From: CAVQGZ01 sp942491665
Lineage (GTDB): Bacteria; Actinomycetota; Actinomycetes; Jiangellales; Jiangellaceae
DNA length: 64,000 nucleotides
Direction of reading: 5' to 3'
Assembly (NCBI GenBank): GCA_942491665.1
Contig: CALOBR010000015.1
Location: 1 to 64,000 of the forward strand
This document shows, piece by piece, positions 35,268-43,442 of this stretch (its first letter is position 1; each line of letters opens with the position of its first letter). The position numbers and the translations under genes are program-made. The notes under the pieces were generated by a model. That model was given only the letters and a program-made list of their open reading frames with translations. It did no database searches and was not told the DNA's origin.

Positions 35268-36092
35268 GTGACCCCGTCAGCTCCGAGCGGACTGCGCCTC
35301 GCACACGTGTCCGACATCCACGTCGGTGCTCATGACGACAGCGCGATCGAGGGGCTGGTCGCCGATCTCCATTCTGCGGGCGTGGCTGCGACGGTCGTCA
35401 CGGGGGACCTGACGATGAGAGCACGGACCCACCAGTTCGTTCGCGCCGTTGAGCTCGTCGGTCGATTTCCGTCTCCCACGATGATCGTTCTGGGGAACCA
35501 CGACCTGCCCCTGACCAACCCGCTCAGACGGTTGGCAGCTCCCTATGCCAAATTCCAGGCTCAGGTCACCGACGAGCTCGACCCGATTCTTGATCTCGGC
35601 ACTGTGCGGATCCAGGGCCTGGGGTCGATGCCGCGCTGGCGATGGAAGTCGGGCCGGGTCTCCGGTCGGCAGACCGACCTGATCCGTGCCACATTCGCCG
35701 ATTCCCCGCCGTCAACAGCCCGGGTGGTCGCGCTGCACCACCCGCCGAGTTTGACGAACCTGGAATCGTTGGCGGGCCGCGCTGACTTCGAGCACGCGCT
35801 GGTGGATGCCGAGATTGACGTCGTCCTGGCGGGGCACACCCACGTTCCCGCGGTCCAGGTGCTGCAGGTGGCTTCGGGTTCGCGGGTCCGGCGGATCGTC
35901 GAAGTCGTGGCCGGCACCGCGACCAGTGACCGTACTCGCGGCGTGGAGCAATCCTGGTCGCTGCTGGAGTTCGCCGCGGAGACGGTCACGGTGACTGAGC
36001 GCTTCGCCGGTGAAGGGCGGTGGCGGCCCGGTCCGAAGCAGTCATTCCGGCTCTCACCTGGCGCCCACCGCCCAGCAGGCGCGTCGGGATGA
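35268..36092 (+). CDS. calcineurin-like metallophosphoesterase
   Basis: About 274 residues. All five metal-binding blocks are present: DIH (SDIHVGAHD), GDLT, GNHDLP, an HHPP block and GHTHVPA, so it should be a di-metal phosphatase or phosphodiesterase. Cytoplasmic (no signal). The GTG at 35268 has GGAGGG at a good distance; an ATG 13 codons upstream at 35229 is the alternative. Placed between a SulP transporter and a lipid kinase, it may act on a nucleotide or lipid phosphate, which is inference only. Confidence 0.85.
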   Translation: MTPSAPSGLRLAHVSDIHVGAHDDSAIEGLVADLHSAGVAATVVTGDLTMRARTHQFVRAVELVGRFPSPTMIVLGNHDLPLTNPLRRLAAPYAKFQAQVTDELDPILDLGTVRIQGLGSMPRWRWKSGRVSGRQTDLIRATFADSPPSTARVVALHHPPSLTNLESLAGRADFEHALVDAEIDVVLAGHTHVPAVQVLQVASGSRVRRIVEVVAGTATSDRTRGVEQSWSLLEFAAETVTVTERFAGEGRWRPGPKQSFRLSPGAHRPAGASG

Positions 36093-36156
36093 GTGCTGTT
36101 CTTCGGGGCCGCCAGTGTGTGACCAGACTGTCCCGAGCCCGGAAGGGGGTGCGGTT

Positions 36157-37452
36157 GTGTCCCGTCGTGTTGCCGCCGCGCTAGCACTGCTGTCCCTGGT
36201 CGTCGGTGGGGCGCTGCTGGTGTTCTTGGTCGTCGCGGAGTTCCCCCGCGGCCTGATCGCGCTTGCCCTGCTGGTGCTGGCGGCAACGGCTGGGTGGCGT
36301 GGCCTGATCCGCACGGGGGGCGCTCGCCTGTGGCTGTGGGTCGGGGCCGGCGCGCTGCTGCTGGGTGCGCTGGCTGTCGTGCTCGTCGATGGGATCCGCC
36401 CGGCCGGGCTGGTGGGCATCGTTCTCGTCGTGCTGACCGTCGCGGCCAGCACGCGGGCGTTCTCCGTGCACCTGCACCTGCCAGCAGCACCTCGACCCAC
36501 TCGGGCGGTGGTCGCCTACAACATCAAGTCCGGTGGTGGCAAAGCAGTGCGCGACAACCTGGCGCAGGAGGCGCGCTCCCGCGGGATCACCCCGCGGGAG
36601 CTGAAGCCCGGCGAGGACTGGGAGCAGGTAGTGCGCGACCTGGTCGACGGCGGCGCCGACGGGCTGATGGCGGCCGGCGGGGACGGGACGCAGGCGCTGG
36701 TGGCTACCATCGCGGCCGAGCATGACCTCCCCTTCGCCTGCATCCCGGCCGGCACTCGCAACCACTTCGCCCTGGACCTCGGCGTTGACCGCAACGACGT
36801 GGTCGGTGCGCTGGACGCCTTCGTCGACGGCGGGGAGAAGAGGGTCGACCTGGGCGAGGTCGGTGGCCGGGTGTTCGTGAACAACGTGTCCTTCGGTTTG
36901 TACGCCGAGGCAGTGCAGAGCAAGGGCTATCGGGACGCGAAGATCCGCACCCTCCTCGACACCGTGCCGACCGCGGTGGGGCCCGGTCAGGACGGCACCC
37001 AGCGCCCGCTGCGCTGGATCGGGCCGGACGGCACACCGCACTCGTCCGCGATGGTGATCTTGGTGTCCAACAACGTGTACCGGCTGGGCAAGGCCATCGG
37101 CTCGGGCACCCGCCCCCGCATGGACGCCGGGGTCCTCGGGGTCGCAGTCATGGGCGCCCCATCCCCCAGCGGCCACATCCCGCCCTTGCTGCAGTGGGCC
37201 ACGCCGGTGCTCGTGGTCGATTCCGACGGCGACGTCCCAGTCGGCGTCGACGGCGAGGCGCTGATGCTGCCGACACCGCTGACCTTGCGGATCCGACCCG
37301 CTGCGCTGCGCGTCCGCATCGCCCCGCAGCACCCGGGTGCGTCTCCGGCCTACGCCCAGCCGACAGGGATCCGCGACGCCATACGCGACCTGGTGCGCAT
37401 CGCCGGGGGCGCTTCGCCCGCGGCGCCGGGCGGCTCCTCCACCGGGCTTTGA
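36157..37452 (+). CDS. membrane-anchored diacylglycerol/lipid kinase family protein
   Basis: 431 residues from a GTG with GGAAGGGGG upstream. Three or four N-terminal membrane helices (about 5-95) are followed by a DAGK-catalytic/NAD-kinase-like domain: AAGGDGTQALV (about 170-180, the GGDGT nucleotide loop), PAGTRNHFALDLG, and a C-terminal beta sandwich with VPVGVDGEAL. The family phosphorylates lipids such as diacylglycerol or sphingoid bases. The fused membrane part is less usual. Last gene of the five-gene unit. Confidence 0.83.
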   Translation: MSRRVAAALALLSLVVGGALLVFLVVAEFPRGLIALALLVLAATAGWRGLIRTGGARLWLWVGAGALLLGALAVVLVDGIRPAGLVGIVLVVLTVAASTRAFSVHLHLPAAPRPTRAVVAYNIKSGGGKAVRDNLAQEARSRGITPRELKPGEDWEQVVRDLVDGGADGLMAAGGDGTQALVATIAAEHDLPFACIPAGTRNHFALDLGVDRNDVVGALDAFVDGGEKRVDLGEVGGRVFVNNVSFGLYAEAVQSKGYRDAKIRTLLDTVPTAVGPGQDGTQRPLRWIGPDGTPHSSAMVILVSNNVYRLGKAIGSGTRPRMDAGVLGVAVMGAPSPSGHIPPLLQWATPVLVVDSDGDVPVGVDGEALMLPTPLTLRIRPAALRVRIAPQHPGASPAYAQPTGIRDAIRDLVRIAGGASPAAPGGSSTGL

Positions 37453-37571
37453 TCGTCAACTCCCTTCATGCCGAGGGCACTGCCGAGCACAGGGTCGTGG
37501 ACTCGTGCTCCTTTTCCGTTGGCCTGGCCGGGTGTTGACCCTGAACTCCGACGTGGCGGGTCTGGGCACCT

Positions 37572-37615
37572 CACCCGCTACGGGTAGTCCGGCCTTGGCC
37601 GTGCCGGTCTAGCCT
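37572..37615 (+). promoter_or_regulatory. regulon promoter site 14 (P-type ATPase)
   Basis: CACCCGCTACGGGTA (37572-37586), then TAGCCT (37610-37615) after 23 nt; predicted +1 about 37622, ATG at 37687. Confidence 0.75.
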
Positions 37616-37686
37616 CGGTCGATGAAAGGTCCGTGAACTCGTCACGGGGCCGTCACGACACCTGGACGTAGGTCTGGAGGGCTTTC

Positions 37687-40458
37687 ATGAGTACCGCTAG
37701 CAACGCAACTGGCACTCCCGATCAGGTTGAGTGGTACGCGAGGTCAGCACAGGACACGGCTGCGGCGGTGGGTGTGGACCCCAGCACCGGTCTCAGCGCC
37801 TCAGAGGCAGCCGCGCGCTTGGCAAAGAGCGGGCCGAACGCACTCCCCGCCGAGGATCCGCCGCCACCATGGACGCTCTTCCTGGCCCAGTACAAGTCCT
37901 ACATGCAGATCATCCTCGTGGGCGCGGCGGTCGCCTCGATCCTGATCGGCCAGGTCTCCACGGGCGTCATCGTCTTGGCGATCACGGCGCTCAACGCCGT
38001 CGGCGGGCTGCGGCAGCAGGGCAAGGCCGAGAGTGCGATGAACGCACTCCAGTCGATGCTCAAGACCTCGGCTCGCGTCCGTCGGGACGGTTCGGAGAAG
38101 AAGATCGACGCCGACCAGGTCGTTGTCGGCGATGTGGTGCTGCTCGCCGCTGGTGACGACGTGTGCGCCGACGGCCGACTCATCGACGCCACCTCACTGC
38201 AGATCGACGAGTCCGCTCTGACCGGTGAGAGCGTCCCCGCGTCGAAGAGCGCCGACACAGTCACCGCCTCGAATCCGGTGCTCGGCGATCAGTCCGACAT
38301 GGCCTTCATGAACACGCCGGTCACGCACGGCAGCGGCGTGATGGTCGTGACCGCCACCGGTGGCGACACCGCGGTAGGGGGCATCTCGGGGATGCTCAAG
38401 TCGGCCCCGAACGTCAAGACTCCGCTGACCAAGCAGCTGGACTCGCTGACGCTGTGGATCGCTGGCGCCGCCGGGCTGACGATTGTGATCATGTTCGCCC
38501 TCGGGATCTCCCGCGGCGAGGAGACGCAGGTCATCTTCACCACCGCCATCGCGCTCGCCCTGGCCGCGGTGCCGATGGCGATGCCCACGGTGCTTCAGGT
38601 GATCCTGTCGACAGGATCGACCAAGCTCGCCGCGCAAGGCGCGGTCGTCAAGAGCCTCGACTCGGTCGAGACGCTGGGGTCGACATCGGCCATCAACTCC
38701 GACAAGACCGGGACGCTGACGATGAACGAGGTCACGGTCGTTCAAGTCATTGATCCCACCGACCGGTTCTCGATCACGGGCATGGGGTACGGGCTTGACG
38801 GAGAGGTGCACCACACCGCGGGAAACACGAACACGATCGAGGAGTCGATCCTGCCGTTCGTGATCTGCAACGACGCCAAGCTGGTCGACGGCAAGGTGGT
38901 CGGCGACCCAACCGAGGGCGCCTTCCTGGTCATGGGGCACAAGGCGAAGCTCGACATCGAGGGCACGCAAGCGGCCTTCCCGCGGCTGGCCACCCTGCCC
39001 TTCGATCCGACGTACAAGCTGATGGCTGTGTTCTGCCAGGCCACCGACGAGGCCGGGAACGCTGTGGTGCGCGTATTCGTCAAGGGGGCCGCCCCAGCAG
39101 TGATCGCCAAGGCGTCGACAGCGCTGGCCAACGGGGAGAGCGTGCCGTGGACCGATCAACAGGACGAGAGGTCGACGAAGGAGCAGAAGGCGCTGGCTGC
39201 CAAGGGCCTGCGGGTCATGGCGGCGGCCATCAAGGATCTGGACCCCGCTCAGTTCGATCCGGATGGCGACCTGCTCTCCTTGATCGAGGACCTGCAGATG
39301 ACCGCCATGGTCGGGATGATCGACCCTCCACGGAAGGAGTCAGCGGGTGCGGTGAAGGCCGCGCAGGCGGCCAACATCCGTGTACGGATGGTGACCGGCG
39401 ACGACGTGCTCACCGGTGCCGCCGTGGCCAAGCAGGTGGGGATACCAGGAGAGGCAATTCTGGGCACTGACTTGGCGGCAATGTCGGAGGAGGAGCGCCT
39501 GGCACGAATCGATGACATCGGTGTGGTGGGACGCGTGGCGCCTGAGCACAAGGTGCTGATGGTTGAGACGCTTCGAAAGAAGGGTGACGTGGTCGCCATG
39601 ACCGGCGACGGTGTCAACGACGCCCCTGCCATCAAGACGGCCGACATCGGCATCGCGATGGGTTCGGGAACCCAGGTCGCGAAGAACGCGGGTCGCATGA
39701 TCCTGACCGACGACAACTTCGCCACCATCGTGCTGGCCGTGTCCGAGGGACGCAAGATCTACGACAACATGCTCAAGTACATCCGGTTCATGCTTGTTGC
39801 GCTGGTCACGTATGTCGTGACGTTCTTGATCGCCAATGTGCTCAACATCGCTGGGGGACAACCATTCTCCGCGACTCAGATCCTGTGGATCAACTTCCTG
39901 ATCACTGCCCCTATTGGCATCGCCCTGGGTCTGGACAAGGAGACTCCTGGGCTGATGAAGCGCATGCCCAGGCCGAGGGCAGCCTCGATCATGACGCCGG
40001 ACATGCTGACCACCGTGGGCCTGGTTGGCCTGTTCATGTCCGTCACCATCAACCTGCTGATCGTCTTCGGGGAGAACGAGTACGACGCGGTCGAGACCGG
40101 AAGCAGCATGGGCCTGGTCGCCTTCTCGTTGATGCTTGTGGTCGCTGCCTTCGAGAGCCGCGACTCCAAGGCCACAGCTCTGCGCACGGAGACCTTTGAC
40201 AACAAGACCCTGAACATCACCGCCCTGGTCGAGATTCTCCTAGCCGTCCTGATCACCAGGGGTGACGCACTGACCGACCTGCTCGGTACGGTCGCCCTTA
40301 CCGACACTCAGTGGCTCATCGGTGCCCTCCCAGCGCTCGTCCTGTTTGTGGGTTGGGAGATCGGCAAGCTCATCGCCCGTTCGCGAGGTGGCGCTGGGGC
40401 CGAGGCCCCGGACTCTGTGGCGCCAGTCGCCAAGGTCCCGGTCTCTGCCGGGTCCTGA
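37687..40458 (+). CDS. cation-translocating P-type ATPase, atypical P2-like
   Basis: 923 residues with the full machinery: actuator TGES (LTGESVP), phosphorylation DKTGTLT, nucleotide-domain KGAAP, and the hinge TGDGVNDAPA. N- and C-terminal cation-ATPase domains and about 10 membrane helices fit the Ca2+/Na+-type group. The ion-binding M4 motif, usually PEGLP in Ca2+ pumps, reads PMAMPT here, removing the acidic ligand, and M6 reads NFLITAPIG. The transported ion is therefore uncertain. GGAGG precedes the ATG. Single-gene unit under regulon site 14. Confidence 0.9.
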   Translation: MSTASNATGTPDQVEWYARSAQDTAAAVGVDPSTGLSASEAAARLAKSGPNALPAEDPPPPWTLFLAQYKSYMQIILVGAAVASILIGQVSTGVIVLAITALNAVGGLRQQGKAESAMNALQSMLKTSARVRRDGSEKKIDADQVVVGDVVLLAAGDDVCADGRLIDATSLQIDESALTGESVPASKSADTVTASNPVLGDQSDMAFMNTPVTHGSGVMVVTATGGDTAVGGISGMLKSAPNVKTPLTKQLDSLTLWIAGAAGLTIVIMFALGISRGEETQVIFTTAIALALAAVPMAMPTVLQVILSTGSTKLAAQGAVVKSLDSVETLGSTSAINSDKTGTLTMNEVTVVQVIDPTDRFSITGMGYGLDGEVHHTAGNTNTIEESILPFVICNDAKLVDGKVVGDPTEGAFLVMGHKAKLDIEGTQAAFPRLATLPFDPTYKLMAVFCQATDEAGNAVVRVFVKGAAPAVIAKASTALANGESVPWTDQQDERSTKEQKALAAKGLRVMAAAIKDLDPAQFDPDGDLLSLIEDLQMTAMVGMIDPPRKESAGAVKAAQAANIRVRMVTGDDVLTGAAVAKQVGIPGEAILGTDLAAMSEEERLARIDDIGVVGRVAPEHKVLMVETLRKKGDVVAMTGDGVNDAPAIKTADIGIAMGSGTQVAKNAGRMILTDDNFATIVLAVSEGRKIYDNMLKYIRFMLVALVTYVVTFLIANVLNIAGGQPFSATQILWINFLITAPIGIALGLDKETPGLMKRMPRPRAASIMTPDMLTTVGLVGLFMSVTINLLIVFGENEYDAVETGSSMGLVAFSLMLVVAAFESRDSKATALRTETFDNKTLNITALVEILLAVLITRGDALTDLLGTVALTDTQWLIGALPALVLFVGWEIGKLIARSRGGAGAEAPDSVAPVAKVPVSAGS

Positions 40459-40479
40459 GTGCCCGGCGACGTCGCGCTG

Positions 40480-41061
40480 CTAGTCCTCCCTGCGGTGAGT
40501 GCGGCGGAGGGCGTTGTTGACGCGTGCAATCGAGGCGCGGAGCATGTCGGCCCGAGCGGCTTGGACTGGGTTGGCGTGTCGGCGCGCGATGTCGGCCAGC
40601 CGCACCTCGGGGTCGATGACCTCACCGGAAGGTGCTGAGTGCATGTCGGAGTACGCCAATGCGTCGGCCAGCAAGGAGTCCTCTCGCGCAAACTGGTCCT
40701 CGAGGTCGTGTACTCCGTTCTGCGGGGCGGTGAGCACTGCCCAGGAGTGATGTGCCACCAAACGGGGCAGCCGCTCCGGGTAGCCCTCGGAACGAAGAAA
40801 CAGCGCCCCGTCCAAAGGGTGGAATCCCGTCCGGACGACGCGTGCGGAGTAGCCGATGTCATGCAGGGTTGCGGCAGCGACCAGTAGTTCAGCCTCGTCG
40901 GGGTCGAACAGATGCGCCAGGCCCGCCGCGACCGACCCAGCTGTCAGCACGTGCACCCACCGAGTGCCGTGGTCGTGAAGCAGGTCGTGCGCCAGAGCCT
41001 GCGCGTCCTCCCGAGTGGGGCCGAGCGGATCCGAGGGATCCCCGGAGACCAGCTTGGACAT
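40480..41061 (-). CDS. HD-domain phosphohydrolase
   Basis: 193 residues from an ATG with GAGGAGGAG just upstream. An HD domain (about 30-130) with AHDLLHDHG, then ATLHDIGYS (the HD pair) and a later YSDMHSAP aspartate. This fits small actinobacterial HD proteins annotated as phosphohydrolases; the substrate is unknown. It is transcribed away from the 41261 gene, with regulon site 15 upstream. Confidence 0.8.
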   Translation of the reverse strand: MSKLVSGDPSDPLGPTREDAQALAHDLLHDHGTRWVHVLTAGSVAAGLAHLFDPDEAELLVAAATLHDIGYSARVVRTGFHPLDGALFLRSEGYPERLPRLVAHHSWAVLTAPQNGVHDLEDQFAREDSLLADALAYSDMHSAPSGEVIDPEVRLADIARRHANPVQAARADMLRASIARVNNALRRTHRRED

Positions 41062-41099
41062 CACTCCTCCTCTCGATGGCCGCCCAACGCTCACAGTCG

Positions 41100-41143
41100 A
41101 TGCTCTCCGCCCTGCCGCCGCGCCGCCTCACCCATGACGGGTA
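41100..41143 (-). promoter_or_regulatory. regulon promoter site 15 (HD gene)
   Basis: Palindrome at 41129-41143 (plus strand CACCCATGACGGGTA); on the minus strand GAGCAT (41100-41105) begins 23 nt after it. Predicted +1 is about 41093, ATG at 41061. Confidence 0.65.
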
Positions 41144-41189
41144 GTGCGTGCACACGGGCTGAGCACGGCGGGGCCGGGCCCAGTTGAAC

Positions 41190-41233
41190 TACCCGGTAGG
41201 AGTGAGGCGGATCCGATGTCCCGGCCGCATCCT
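41190..41233 (+). promoter_or_regulatory. regulon promoter site 16 (41261 gene)
   Basis: A degenerate palindrome, TACCCGGTAGGAGTG (41190-41204), followed after 23 nt by CATCCT (41228-41233). Predicted +1 about 41240. It lies 61 bp from site 15, forming a divergent pair. Confidence 0.5.
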
Positions 41234-41260
41234 TGAGAGACCTGACCCGAGGAGACCCTG

Positions 41261-41518
41261 ATGCTTGAACGGTGCTACGAGGTCTCCGTGCGTGGGGTCA
41301 TCCCCGAGGAGTTGCTCGACGAGGTGCGGTCTGGCCTCATCGAGGTTCAAGCCATGACGATTCTCATCGGTCGTGTGCGTGACCAGGCCGAGTTGCAGGG
41401 GGTGCTGCGCCGCGTACACAGCCTCGGCTTGGAGCTGCTCGAGGTGCGCCAAGTTGCCGATGCTTCCGGAGGCAGAACACCGGACCCGGCATCAACCCGG
41501 GCCCACGACAGTGATTGA
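41261..41518 (+). CDS. small ACT-like/ferredoxin-fold protein of unknown function
   Basis: 85 residues. One beta-alpha-beta-beta-alpha-beta pattern: YEVSVRGVI, a helix, MTILIGRVRD, a helix, LGLELLEVRQV. This matches small actinobacterial hypotheticals that look like ACT folds. GAGGAG precedes the ATG. Its end overlaps the start of a second protein of similar pattern by 8 nt, so the two are probably made together, ahead of PPK2. Confidence 0.6.
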   Translation: MLERCYEVSVRGVIPEELLDEVRSGLIEVQAMTILIGRVRDQAELQGVLRRVHSLGLELLEVRQVADASGGRTPDPASTRAHDSD

Positions 41519-41867
41519 CATCGAGGTCGTGGTGGCCGGCGCGGTGGGTGACCTCGCCCGGTCGATGCTGCAGCAGCTCTCCGGCTATGAGCAGTCCACG
41601 CGAGTGGTCGTGTGCAGCAGGCGTGCCCTGGGGGACCTGCTTGCCGGGCTGGACGAAGCCCGCCTCGACGTAGAACGTGTCACGGCGCTCACCGTGTCTC
41701 CCGAAGAACCACCCGCTCGGGGTGAGGCGCAGACAACCAGCTCACTGAAGCATGAGAACGGCGAACCGTCGCGACGTGTCCTCGACAAATCGATGCCCGA
41801 CAACTCAGGAGGATCCAACCATGGCCAAGGGCAAGAAGGCGAAGACGTCGAAGTCCAAGCAGGGTAA
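41511..41867 (+). CDS. second small ACT-like protein, running into the ppk2 start
   Basis: 118 codons from a GTG overlapping the previous stop. The first 60 residues repeat the strand/helix pattern (IDIEVVVAGAVGDLARSML, TRVVVCSRRALGDLLAGL, VERVTAL). The rest is polar, carries regulon site 17 in its codons and overlaps ppk2 by 47 nt; that tail looks like read-through after loss of a nearer stop. Function unknown. Confidence 0.45.
   Translation: MIDIEVVVAGAVGDLARSMLQQLSGYEQSTRVVVCSRRALGDLLAGLDEARLDVERVTALTVSPEEPPARGEAQTTSSLKHENGEPSRRVLDKSMPDNSGGSNHGQGQEGEDVEVQAG
41711..41754 (+). promoter_or_regulatory. regulon promoter site 17 (ppk2)
   Basis: CACCCGCTCGGGGTG (41711-41725), then AAGCAT (41749-41754) after 23 nt; predicted +1 about 41761, ATG at 41821. 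Confidence 0.65.
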
Positions 41868-42690
41868 GAAGCACGACGCCCCCGCCGATGCCGATGTCAC
41901 CACGGGCGGTCCCCCCGCGAAGATGAAGACGAAGGACTACGAGCGCGAGATGCGCCGGCTGCAGGGTGAGCTGGTTGCCATGCAGGAATGGGTCGTCGGC
42001 ACCGGGGGGAAGATCTGCGTCGTCTTCGAGGGGCTGGACTCCGCCGGCAAGGGCGGGACCATCAGGCGGATCACCGAGCGAACGAGTCCGCGGGTGTTCA
42101 AGCACATCGCCCTGCCGACGCCGAGCGCGCGTGAGAAGTCTCAGATGTATGTGCAGCGCTACATGGCCCACTTCCCGTCAGCTGGGGAGGTCGCGATCTT
42201 CGATCGCAGCTGGTACAACCGCGCCGGAGTCGAACCAGTCATGGGCTACTGCACCCAGGAACAGACCGACAAGTTCTTGAGGATGGTGCCTGCGGTCGAG
42301 AAGGCGATGGTCGAGTCCGGAATCATCCTGGTTAAGTACTGGCTCAACGTGAGCGTGGACGAGCAAACGCGTCGGCTGTCCAACCGGATCGACGATCCCC
42401 GCAAGGTGTGGAAGCTCTCCCCGACCGACTTGAAGTCGTACAGCCGGCACTACAAGTACTGCCAGGCCCGTGATGCGATGCTTGCCGCAACGGACACTTC
42501 ATGGGCGCCGTGGTTCGTCGCGGACAACAACGACAAGAAGCGTGGGCGACTCAACATCATCAGCCATCTGCTCACCCAGGTGCCCTACGCACCGCTGCCG
42601 CCCTCGGACGTGGCCATGCCCAAGCGCCCGACCCCCCGCGGGTACGTCGAGCCCGGCATGCCGCTGCACCGCGTGCCGGCGCTGTTCTGA
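41821..42690 (+). CDS. ppk2: polyphosphate kinase 2 family protein
   Basis: 289 residues. A Lys-rich N-terminus of about 35 residues precedes a single PPK2 domain: Walker A GLDSAGKGG (71-79), the lid region, Walker B FDRSWYNRAG (128-137), and the conserved WKLSPTDLKSYSR. One-domain PPK2 enzymes transfer phosphate between polyphosphate and nucleotides, making GTP/ATP from polyphosphate or the reverse. AGGAGGA lies before the ATG. Own regulon promoter (site 17). Its presence links the regulon to energy or phosphate stress. Confidence 0.93.
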   Translation: MAKGKKAKTSKSKQGKKHDAPADADVTTGGPPAKMKTKDYEREMRRLQGELVAMQEWVVGTGGKICVVFEGLDSAGKGGTIRRITERTSPRVFKHIALPTPSAREKSQMYVQRYMAHFPSAGEVAIFDRSWYNRAGVEPVMGYCTQEQTDKFLRMVPAVEKAMVESGIILVKYWLNVSVDEQTRRLSNRIDDPRKVWKLSPTDLKSYSRHYKYCQARDAMLAATDTSWAPWFVADNNDKKRGRLNIISHLLTQVPYAPLPPSDVAMPKRPTPRGYVEPGMPLHRVPALF

Positions 42691-42743
42691 GCCGGCGGCT
42701 CGCGGCGGTCTCTGCGGGAGGTGCATGAAAGCAGGTCGTTGAC

Positions 42744-42787
42744 CACCCGTTGAGGGTGAGGTGGCCTGGACGCGGCGGACCTATGGT
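42744..42787 (+). promoter_or_regulatory. regulon promoter site 18 (DUF1269 copy 4)
   Basis: CACCCGTTGAGGGTG (42744-42758), then TATGGT (42782-42787) after 23 nt; predicted +1 about 42794, ATG at 42849. It is the last palindrome seen in the window. Confidence 0.75.
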
Positions 42788-42848
42788 TCGAGCATCCCAA
42801 AGACTGGCTCGGCCGAAGGCCGGCCGAGCACGAATATGGAGGTTGGAC

Positions 42849-43370
42849 ATGGCAGAGCCGAACTTCGTCCTGTACGTGGCGACATACGGAGACGATGCGA
42901 CCGCGGCAGGGGAGGACTTCGAAGCGATCAAGCAGCTCGGCGACACGGCTGTGGTCGCAGCCGTCGTGCTCGACCGCGACGCGGAAGGCAAGGTAACTGT
43001 CAAGGAGCATGGTGGTGGCCGTGTCGGCGGAGGCGCAGTCGTGGGTGGCGTGGCTGGATTCGTCGTCGGACTGTTCGCACCGCCACTTCTTGCTGCCTCG
43101 GCGATCGGCGCCGGTATCGGCGCCGCCACCGGCAAGATCATGAAGCATCACGAGGAGAAGTCGATCGGCGTCGACGCCGAGACCTGGCTCCCGGCCGGGT
43201 CCTCCGCGATCGTGGCTGTCGTCGACGACCTGTACTTGGATCGCATCGACAAGGCCGTCACCAAGGCGGTCAAGAAGACCAACAAGGCCATCGACAAGGA
43301 CGACTACGACGCGGTGGTCAAGGCTCTCAACGAAGGCGCCGACAACATCGGCGACGCCATCGACAGCTGA
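42849..43370 (+). CDS. DUF1269-type glycine-zipper protein, copy 4
   Basis: 173 residues. Same plan as copy 1 and highly similar to it: FVLYVATYGDDATAAGEDF, zipper GLFAPPLLAASAIGAGIGA, VAVVDDLYLDRIDKAV, and the NIGDAIDS end. GGAGG precedes the ATG. A single-gene unit with its own palindrome promoter and a hairpin terminator 17 nt after the stop. Confidence 0.8.
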   Translation: MAEPNFVLYVATYGDDATAAGEDFEAIKQLGDTAVVAAVVLDRDAEGKVTVKEHGGGRVGGGAVVGGVAGFVVGLFAPPLLAASAIGAGIGAATGKIMKHHEEKSIGVDAETWLPAGSSAIVAVVDDLYLDRIDKAVTKAVKKTNKAIDKDDYDAVVKALNEGADNIGDAIDS

Positions 43371-43386
43371 TCAGCAGACGTCACAG

Positions 43387-43419
43387 AATCGGCTCGCCTC
43401 ACGGTGGGGCGGGCCGATT
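43387..43419 (+). terminator. hairpin terminator after DUF1269 copy 4
   Basis: AATCGGC (43387-43393) pairs with GCCGATT (43413-43419), with further imperfect pairing inside the loop, then TGTCG. It separates the palindrome island from LAL regulator 2. Confidence 0.6.
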
Positions 43420-43430
43420 GTCGCCTCGTC

Positions 43431-43442
43431 TAGTCTTGATGG
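43431..43442 (+). promoter_or_regulatory. leaderless promoter of LAL regulator 2
   Basis: TAGTCT (43431-43436) lies six bases before the ATG at 43443, so +1 would be the A of the start codon. No ribosome binding site is present, which fits a leaderless mRNA. Confidence 0.6.
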
